Below are positions 5,933 through 6,892 of a DNA stretch of 6,892 nt, piece by piece. The notes below the pieces were generated by a model. That model was given only the letters and a program-made list of their open reading frames with translations. It ran no database searches and was not told where the DNA came from. The position numbers were made by a program, and so were the translations under genes. How positions within the stretch are numbered: position 1 is the stretch's first letter; each line of letters begins with the position of its first letter. Source of the DNA: an uncultured bacterium (GTDB lineage Bacteria; Bacillota; Clostridia; Lachnospirales; Lachnospiraceae); the NCBI GenBank assembly GCA_905214955.1, contig CAJMON010000104.1, positions 1 through 6,892 of the forward strand, in the 5' to 3' direction.

Positions 5933-6706
5933 ATGAAGCTTGCATTGATACAATTACACTCAAAACCCACAGAAGTGAAAGAAAATGTGGATAAAGGGGT
6001 AGGGATGTACCGGGAGGCTGTGGAAAAAGGAGCTGAACTGGTGGTGTTTCCGGAACTGTGGACATGCGGATATTATCTGGAGACCTTTGATTTTGAGGCG
6101 GCCGTTCAGGAAAACGACTGGATTCTGGAAAAATTCCAAGGCCTTGCAAAGGAAAACGGAACGGTCATCGTTCTGCCGCTTCCCCAGAAAAAAGAAGAGA
6201 AGCTGTATATCGGGCTGTATGTCATTGAAAAAGACGGCAGAATCGTAAAGGAATATCAGAAGTCTTTCCTGTGGGGAAGAGAACAGAAGTATTTTACACA
6301 TGGAACCAGGCAGTATGAACCGGTAGAGACGTCGGTGGGAACTCTTGGAGTTCTGATCTGCTATGACATTGAATTTCCGGAACCGGCAAGGACCCTGGCA
6401 TTAAAAGGCGCTCAGCTGATTTTGGTGCCCTCGGTATGGAGCATTCCGGCGCTGAACCGGTGGCAGATACAGCTTCCGGCAAGGGCTCTGGACAACACCG
6501 TGTTTGTGGCAGGCATCAACAACGTAGGAGAAGGGGCCTGCGGTCATTCCAAAGTGGTATTTCCAGACGGAGCAGTGGCTGCAGAGGCATCTGAAGAGCA
6601 GGAAGAAGTCCTCGTTTGGGACGTGGATTACACGAAAATCAAAGAGGTGCGCAGCCGGATTCCGTATCTGGAAGAATACGATTCCAAGCTGGCACCCAAT
6701 GCATAA
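5933..6706 (+). CDS. Carbon-nitrogen hydrolase (nitrilase superfamily) protein
   Basis: A complete 257-residue nitrilase-superfamily enzyme with the Glu-Lys-Cys triad: E41 in VFPELWTCGY, K110 in YQKSFLWG and C143 in VLICYDIEFPE. A second conserved glutamate is E117 in GREQKYF, and RALDN (184-188) precedes the last core strands. These enzymes hydrolyse amides, or less often nitriles and carbamoyl groups, through a cysteine thioester. Length and motif spacing fit the omega-amidase / deaminated glutathione amidase / N-carbamoyl amidase group; no signal peptide, so cytoplasmic. It starts nine bases after the ATPase gene, and its ribosome site GGAGG (5923-5927) overlaps the end of the ATPase stop codon, so the two are co-translated. 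The pairing suggests that it acts on the imported compound, for example an amide or N-carbamoyl amino acid; this is inference. A terminator follows at 6729. Confidence 0.92.
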   Translation: MKLALIQLHSKPTEVKENVDKGVGMYREAVEKGAELVVFPELWTCGYYLETFDFEAAVQENDWILEKFQGLAKENGTVIVLPLPQKKEEKLYIGLYVIEKDGRIVKEYQKSFLWGREQKYFTHGTRQYEPVETSVGTLGVLICYDIEFPEPARTLALKGAQLILVPSVWSIPALNRWQIQLPARALDNTVFVAGINNVGEGACGHSKVVFPDGAVAAEASEEQEEVLVWDVDYTKIKEVRSRIPYLEEYDSKLAPNA

Positions 6707-6728
6707 AAGAATAAAACGTTTCATGAAT

Positions 6729-6776
6729 GAACTGGACCTGACGGGAAATTGTCTCGCAGACCAGTTCTTTTCTTTT
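6729..6776 (+). terminator. Terminator of the transporter / hydrolase operon
   Basis: GAACTGG (6729-6735) pairs with CCAGTTC (6761-6767). Inside, CTG (6738-6740) pairs with CAG (6757-6759) and CGGGA (6742-6746) with TCTCG (6752-6756, one G-U), closing on AATTG-type loop bases 6747-6751. The T-rich run TTTTCTTTT (6768-6776) follows directly. There is no matching A tract upstream, so it works left to right and closes the hydrolase gene 23 bp after its stop. Confidence 0.87.
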
Positions 6777-6892
6777 GTTAAAAAGAAGTTTGTTTTTTTC
6801 AAAAGAAATGCATATTCTGCGGAAAAAAGATCTTTTCCGGATTTCAGCGTGTGCGGATTAATGACAGGAACTTCCGAATTGTAAGTCATCGG
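6777..6892. other. Right-edge intergenic stretch, no gene seen
   Basis: The stretch is AT-rich, with a run of seven Ts (6793-6799) and a weak hairpin, CGGAAAA (6820-6826) with TTTTCCG (6833-6839) around AAGATC. CTTTTG (6772-6777) and CAAAAG (6800-6805) also pair. I see no convincing promoter, ribosome site with start codon, or tRNA. A 61-codon + strand frame from 6699 reads through the terminator and has no ribosome site, so I do not call it. Confidence 0.4.

Noticed and set aside
5425..5970. - strand open frame of 181 codons opposite the ABC ATPase
   Set aside because: It is Ser-rich antisense translation of a complete ATPase whose motifs are all present on the + strand.
6820..6839. Second terminator near the right edge
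   Set aside because: The stem is short and AT-rich and is not followed by a T run; the upstream hairpin at 6729-6767 already accounts for termination.
6401..6889. - strand open frame of 162 codons over the hydrolase end and the right edge
   Set aside because: It is antisense to the hydrolase, crosses the terminator, and has no family resemblance or ribosome site.

Overview
The window looks like chromosomal DNA from an anaerobic Firmicute, most likely Lachnospiraceae (class Clostridia). I infer this from strong purine-rich Shine-Dalgarno sites, tight gene packing, the divergent pdxR / pdxST arrangement, a small Lachnospiraceae-type DUF protein, and moderate GC (judged by eye, not counted). 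No tRNA, rRNA, CRISPR array, transposase or phage gene is visible.

Left part (1-1208). A strong factor-independent terminator closes a gene lying left of the window. A two-gene + strand unit follows: a complete calcineurin-like metallophosphoesterase (138-755) and a small uncharacterised protein resembling DUF6483 (779-1156). A hairpin with A and T tracts on both sides (1164-1208) separates it from the convergent pdx operon.

Middle part (1298-4334). This is a complete vitamin B6 module. On the - strand pdxS and pdxT overlap by one base and encode the two subunits of the DXP-independent PLP synthase. Divergently on the + strand lies pdxR, a MocR-type regulator (GntR winged helix plus aminotransferase-like PLP-sensing domain). 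The 126-bp gap between pdxS and pdxR holds an inverted repeat and repeated ATTATA hexamers around the -10-like elements, a good candidate for the operator. A second terminator hairpin (4289-4334) sits at the convergent end of pdxR.

Right part (4343-6776). This is the unusual section. Three truncated genes meet within about 190 bp: the C-terminal part of a cytidylate kinase-like protein (- strand, P-loop end missing), an internal fragment of a glutamate-1-semialdehyde aminomutase-like class III aminotransferase (- strand, both ends missing), and the last ~45 codons of an amino-acid ABC permease (+ strand). The aminotransferase piece is fused in frame to the kinase piece, giving one 229-codon open frame. 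The pattern indicates a rearrangement with filler DNA, or a chimeric assembly. Right of it the + strand operon continues intact with an amino-acid ABC ATP-binding protein and a carbon-nitrogen hydrolase, ending in a terminator at 6729-6776. The last ~115 bases contain no gene I can support.

Functionally, the B6 module is self-contained. The transporter operon here has lost most of its permease, any substrate-binding protein gene and its promoter, so its activity would depend on sequence not present in the window. The most interesting feature is the three-way junction at about 4865-5056. I did not find a convincing new biological system elsewhere.
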